DNA of 8,891 nucleotides from an uncultured Blautia sp. (GTDB taxonomy: Bacteria; Bacillota; Clostridia; Lachnospirales; Lachnospiraceae). The translations under genes were made by a program, and so were the position numbers. Below are positions 6,419 through 8,891 of this stretch, in pieces. The stretch covers positions 1 to 8,891 of the forward strand of contig CALIZJ010000218.1 in assembly GCA_938028845.1 (NCBI GenBank), written 5' to 3'. The notes below the pieces were generated by a model. It was given only the letters and a program-made list of their open reading frames with translations, searched no databases and was not told the origin of the DNA. Within the stretch, counting starts at the first letter, position 1, and the number at the start of each line of letters is the position of its first letter.

Positions 6419-6447
6419 TTTTCAAAACTTCCTTCTGCTATTACAAT
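6419..6447 (+). promoter_or_regulatory. Putative promoter giving a leaderless lysozyme mRNA
   Basis: TTTTCA (6419-6424), 17 bp, then TACAAT (6442-6447). The -10 box ends six bases before the ATG at 6454, so +1 would fall on the A of the start codon. The 20 bases before the ATG contain no Shine-Dalgarno-like purine run, unlike every other complete gene here. Confidence 0.5.
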
Positions 6448-6453
6448 AAACTT

Positions 6454-7155
6454 ATGGAAAAGAAACGCAGAAGAAAAAGGAATTTAACAAATTTAACGAA
6501 AGAGCAAAAGCTTGCTTTTCGCAAAAGACAGGTACAAAGACAAAAATTCCTGCTGGCAGCGGGAGGTCTTATTTTCATTGTCTTTGCCGTTCTTCTCTTC
6601 TTTGCGCTTCGCAGGCCGAAAGAAGAAACCTTGCAGATAAATGCTGCCTGTGAAGCTTACCGGGATGAGGTAACGGCTGTTGCGGCAAAATATGATATGT
6701 CCGACTATGTAGATCTGATCCTGGCCGTTATGATGCAGGAGAGTTCCGGCCAGGGTTCTGACGTTATGCAGTCCTCAGAAGGAGCTTACAATACGAAATA
6801 TCCCCAGACTCCCGGCGGCATTACAGATCCCTCTTATTCTATTGAGTGCGGCATCCAGGAGTTAAAGTACGCCATGTATAAAGCAGGCGTAAAAAGCCCT
6901 ACCGATATGGAGCATATCCGCCTTGCCCTGCAGGCATATAATTTCGGCGCAGACGTATATTTTTCCTTTATGGAAGAAAACGGGGAAACCGTCTGGTCCA
7001 GAGAAAGCGCAGAAGCCTTTGCCCAGATGGCAAGCGGGGAAAACCTGCGCGCCGAAGACGACCCCCTTAAAGATCCTGCCGGTCCCTGGGCATACGGCGA
7101 CCAGCGCTACCCGGAGCATGTGCTGCGGTATTATCATCCGGAGGGGAGTTCTTAA
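6454..7155 (+). CDS. Membrane-anchored lysozyme-like protein
   Basis: A 233-residue protein. The N-terminus is very basic (KKRRRKRN, cytoplasmic) and is followed by one transmembrane segment at about residues 32-52, then an exported domain. Residues about 63-228 match the Lysozyme_like family (the type found as the N-terminal domain of CwlT-like enzymes): YVDLILAVMMQESSG (85-99) with the probable catalytic Glu96, SSEG (107-110), and LALQAYNFG (157-165), all typical of this lysozyme fold. It would cleave the glycan strands of peptidoglycan at the outer membrane face. No NlpC/P60 partner domain is present, so it is the lysozyme half alone. The ATG lacks a ribosome binding site, but no downstream start keeps the transmembrane anchor. 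It is divergent from the SH3-3D gene, which suggests a shared role in wall turnover. Confidence 0.85.
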   Translation: MEKKRRRKRNLTNLTKEQKLAFRKRQVQRQKFLLAAGGLIFIVFAVLLFFALRRPKEETLQINAACEAYRDEVTAVAAKYDMSDYVDLILAVMMQESSGQGSDVMQSSEGAYNTKYPQTPGGITDPSYSIECGIQELKYAMYKAGVKSPTDMEHIRLALQAYNFGADVYFSFMEENGETVWSRESAEAFAQMASGENLRAEDDPLKDPAGPWAYGDQRYPEHVLRYYHPEGSS

Positions 7156-7194
7156 AAGAGGAAGCAGTCTCTTTATTTTGACTGTTTCCTTTTT
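7155..7194 (+). terminator. Terminator of the lysozyme-like gene
   Basis: The stem 7155-7169 with 7180-7194 (core GGAAGCAGTC with GACTGTTTCC, including one G-T pair) has a 10-nt loop and ends in T5 (7190-7194). It begins at the last base of the stop codon, so the gene is terminated immediately. Confidence 0.8.
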
Positions 7195-7300
7195 ATGTAT
7201 ACAAAATCATTTTCTTCCCCTTGTCTTTCTTCTCTTTTCGCCATCTGTCCTTATAATCTCCTATCATGGAAATACTTCCCATTGTCCCACCTTTAACTTC

Positions 7301-7322
7301 TAGGTATAAACCGTAAAACTAA
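7301..7322 (+). promoter_or_regulatory. Shared 22-bp upstream activator-type element, copy 2
   Basis: This begins TAGGTATAAAC and ends AAAACTAA on the plus strand, identical at 20 of 22 positions to the minus-strand element at 4964-4985. It also ends exactly 30 bp before a TATAAT box. Within the 30-bp spacer the pentamer CTTCT occurs at the same offset in both copies. Preserved sequence and spacing at two unrelated genes argues for one shared regulator. Confidence 0.65.
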
Positions 7323-7329
7323 TTGTTTC

Positions 7330-7358
7330 TTCTATAAATCTGAAAGTTATCTTATAAT
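7330..7358 (+). promoter_or_regulatory. Aldo/keto reductase promoter, activator-type
   Basis: A perfect TATAAT (7353-7358) is preceded after 17 bp by TTCTAT (7330-7335), a weak -35 resembling the TTCTGG of the flavodoxin promoter. The predicted start is near 7365, giving a leader of about 84 nt. That leader holds a small A/T-rich hairpin (ATCTTT 7393-7398 with AAAGAT 7404-7409), and I recognise no riboswitch in it. Confidence 0.6.
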
Positions 7359-7448
7359 TCTCCCTGTAAACAGAGAAAAGTTGCATTTGGCAATCTTTCT
7401 TATAAAGATATACATAAAACAGCAAGCGGTCAGAAAGGACGATACATT

Positions 7449-8300
7449 ATGAAATATGTTACTTTAAATAACGGAGTAAACATGCCGCAGCTTGGATTCG
7501 GTGTTTTTCAGATTGCAGATCCCCTTTCCTGTGAACAGGCTGTGACAGATGCCATTTCTACAGGTTATCGCATGATCGATACAGCGGCCTCATATGGTAA
7601 TGAAGAAGCTGTCGGACGCGCCATTAAACACTGCGGTATATCAAGAGAGGAACTTTTTATCACCACAAAATTATGGATTTCTGACACCAGTTACGAAGGA
7701 GCGAAAAAAGCTTTCCAAAAATCTTTAGATCGGTTGGGACTTGATTATCTGGATCTGTACCTGATCCATCAGCCGCTGAACGACTATTATGGTGCATGGC
7801 GGGCAATGGAAGAGCTCTATAAAGAAGGCAAAGTACGAGCCATCGGCGTATGCAGTTTTTACCCAGATCGTCTCGCAGATCTGATTGCATTTAACGAGAT
7901 CACTCCTGCAGTAAACCAGGTAGAAGCAAATGTATTTTTCCAGCAGAAAGAATCACAAAAATACATGGAATCCAAGGGTGTGACCATGGAAGGCTGGGCT
8001 CCTTTTGCAGAGGGAAAAAATGATCTGTTTCACAATGAGACATTAAAAAATATAGGCGCAAAGTATGGCAAAAGCATTGCCCAGGTAGTGCTTTGCTGGC
8101 TTTTACAAAGAGGAATTGTCTGTATTCCAAAGAGTATAAAAAAAGAACGTATGGAAGAAAACTTTAATGTCTTTGACTTTTCACTGGATAAAGAAGATAT
8201 ACAAAAGATCGAAGCCCTGGACACAGGAAAAAGCTGTTTCTTCGACCATCGTGATCCTGTAGTGGTAGAAAATCTTACCGGTTTGGTCCGTAACGTTTAA
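7449..8300 (+). CDS. Aldo/keto reductase
   Basis: A 283-residue cytosolic NADPH-dependent carbonyl reductase of the aldo/keto reductase superfamily, closest in style to the 2,5-diketo-D-gluconate reductase group (DkgA/YvgN type). The length is normal. The catalytic tetrad is complete: Asp44 and Tyr49 (RMIDTAASYGNEEAVG), Lys74 (ITTKLW) and His107 (YLIHQP). The cofactor-binding segments VNQVEANVF (155-163) and IPKSIKKERMEENF (226-239) are intact. The start has AAAGGA 9 nt upstream. A flavodoxin-fold reductase follows 150 bp downstream on the same strand. Its promoter shares an unusual upstream element with the flavodoxin operon at 3229-4875, so it probably belongs to a common redox or carbonyl-stress response. 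The physiological substrate cannot be told from sequence. Confidence 0.93.
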   Translation: MKYVTLNNGVNMPQLGFGVFQIADPLSCEQAVTDAISTGYRMIDTAASYGNEEAVGRAIKHCGISREELFITTKLWISDTSYEGAKKAFQKSLDRLGLDYLDLYLIHQPLNDYYGAWRAMEELYKEGKVRAIGVCSFYPDRLADLIAFNEITPAVNQVEANVFFQQKESQKYMESKGVTMEGWAPFAEGKNDLFHNETLKNIGAKYGKSIAQVVLCWLLQRGIVCIPKSIKKERMEENFNVFDFSLDKEDIQKIEALDTGKSCFFDHRDPVVVENLTGLVRNV

Positions 8301-8372
8301 AAGCCAGCTGTTGCTTCTTATCAAGAAATATATTCAGACAGATACAGAAAACATCCCCAAAAAAGAATGATA

Positions 8373-8416
8373 AAACAGGCACATAAAAAGCAAAAAACAT
8401 TCCATCCTGCCTGTTT
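8373..8416. other. Inverted repeat in the AKR-FMN reductase gap
   Basis: AAACAGGCA (8373-8381) pairs perfectly with TGCCTGTTT (8408-8416) across a 26-nt loop. No T-run follows on the plus strand, so it is not a normal terminator for the aldo/keto reductase. On the minus strand it is followed by T-rich DNA, but no minus-strand gene is nearby. It could be an operator or a processing or stability hairpin between the two genes; the call is tentative. Confidence 0.35.
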
Positions 8417-8450
8417 GGAAGCTCAGCGTGTACATCGAAAGGAGAGAAAT

Positions 8451-8891
8451 ATGGACATTTTATTTATCAACGGAAGCCCAAATAAAAGCGGAAATACTGC
8501 TGCCTTAGCCCAGGAGCTGCTTAAAGGCAAAGAATTTGAAACATTAAATCTGGTGGATTATAAGCTCTACACCTATGGACAGGATTTTGCAGATGATCAG
8601 TTTCAGGAAATCCTGAATAAAATGAAGGCAGCAAACAAGATTGTCATAGGCTCGCCAGTATACTGGCATAACATGAGCGGAGCAGTCCGTACCCTCCTTG
8701 ACCGTTTCTATGGTCCCGTATCTCAGGGAGAACTAAAAGGAAAAAGCCTGTACTTTTTATTTCAGGGTGCGGCGCCGACAAAACAAATGCTGGAGTTTGG
8801 CGAATATACAATGAGCCGCTTTGCCGCTCTTTATGGCATGACCTATATAGGAATGGCAAACAGCATGGCAGATGTGGAAAAATTAAAGAAA
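8451..8891 (+). CDS. NAD(P)H-dependent FMN reductase/flavodoxin-fold oxidoreductase, C-terminus missing
   Basis: The 147 visible codons run off the right edge; family members are commonly about 180 residues, so perhaps a fifth is missing. The start has AAAGGAGAG 4 nt upstream. The flavodoxin-like fold is clear: the N-terminal strand and phosphate loop MDILFINGSPNKSGNTAALA binds FMN phosphate, IVIGSPVYWHNMSGAVRTLL (about residues 65-84) is the flavin-ring loop and following helix, and SLYFLFQGAAPT (about 100-111) is the next strand and loop. These belong to the NADPH-dependent FMN reductase and flavodoxin_2 group, cytosolic enzymes that reduce flavins, quinones or nitro compounds. It follows the aldo/keto reductase by 150 bp and may be co-transcribed, as no terminator with a T-run separates them. 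Electron donor and acceptor are not determined. Confidence 0.85.
   Translation, partial: MDILFINGSPNKSGNTAALAQELLKGKEFETLNLVDYKLYTYGQDFADDQFQEILNKMKAANKIVIGSPVYWHNMSGAVRTLLDRFYGPVSQGELKGKSLYFLFQGAAPTKQMLEFGEYTMSRFAALYGMTYIGMANSMADVEKLKK

Noticed and set aside
7193..7282. 29-codon minus-strand small frame, very Lys/Arg rich, with a weak AAAGGTGG-like site before its ATG
   Set aside because: The DNA is a pyrimidine-rich tract on the plus strand, so every minus-strand frame yields Lys, Glu and Arg. The putative site is only 4 nt from the ATG, and the frame runs into the terminator. A second 23-codon frame at 7173-7244 is rejected for the same reasons.

Overview
This window reads like a chromosomal segment of a low-to-mid GC Gram-positive anaerobe of the Clostridia, most likely Lachnospiraceae. 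That inference rests on strong AAGGAGG-type ribosome binding sites, A/T-rich intergenic DNA with sigma-A-like promoters, and protein families typical of that group: DUF4405 membrane protein, lipoprotein flavodoxin, SH3-3D cell-wall protein, LacI-type regulator and URO-D-like enzyme. I see no mobile element, phage gene, CRISPR array, tRNA or rRNA.

Region 1 (1-3216), sugar module. A leftward operon starts with an L-rhamnose mutarotase (rhaM), followed after 54 bp by a URO-D-superfamily enzyme cut by the window edge. Divergent from it is a 765-residue regulator in which a complete LacI-type repressor (HTH plus type I sugar-binding domain) is fused to a complete MalE-like ABC solute-binding protein with no signal peptide. 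An 18-bp perfect palindrome with a central CG lies between the two divergent promoters and is the obvious operator. A hairpin with U-tracts on both sides ends the regulator gene and the convergent next operon.

Region 2 (3229-4985), redox module. A leftward two-gene operon encodes a lipid-anchored, probably extracytoplasmic flavodoxin and then a five-to-six-helix DUF4405 membrane protein rich in intramembrane histidines. Together they could pass electrons between the membrane and the outside.

Region 3 (5110-7194), cell-wall module. A secreted SH3-SH3-3D protein (leftward) and a membrane-anchored lysozyme-like protein (rightward) are divergently transcribed. The lysozyme gene has no Shine-Dalgarno sequence and appears to be transcribed from its own start codon (leaderless).

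Region 4 (7301-8891), second redox module. An aldo/keto reductase is followed by a flavodoxin-fold NAD(P)H:FMN-type reductase that runs off the end.

The most interesting unexplained structure links regions 2 and 4. The flavodoxin operon and the aldo/keto reductase, about 2.4 kb apart and on opposite strands, share a 22-bp upstream element (20 of 22 positions identical). In both it sits exactly 30 bp upstream of a TATAAT box, and both promoters have a poor -35. This suggests one activator, not encoded in the window, that co-ordinates the extracytoplasmic flavodoxin/DUF4405 pair with cytosolic carbonyl reduction.
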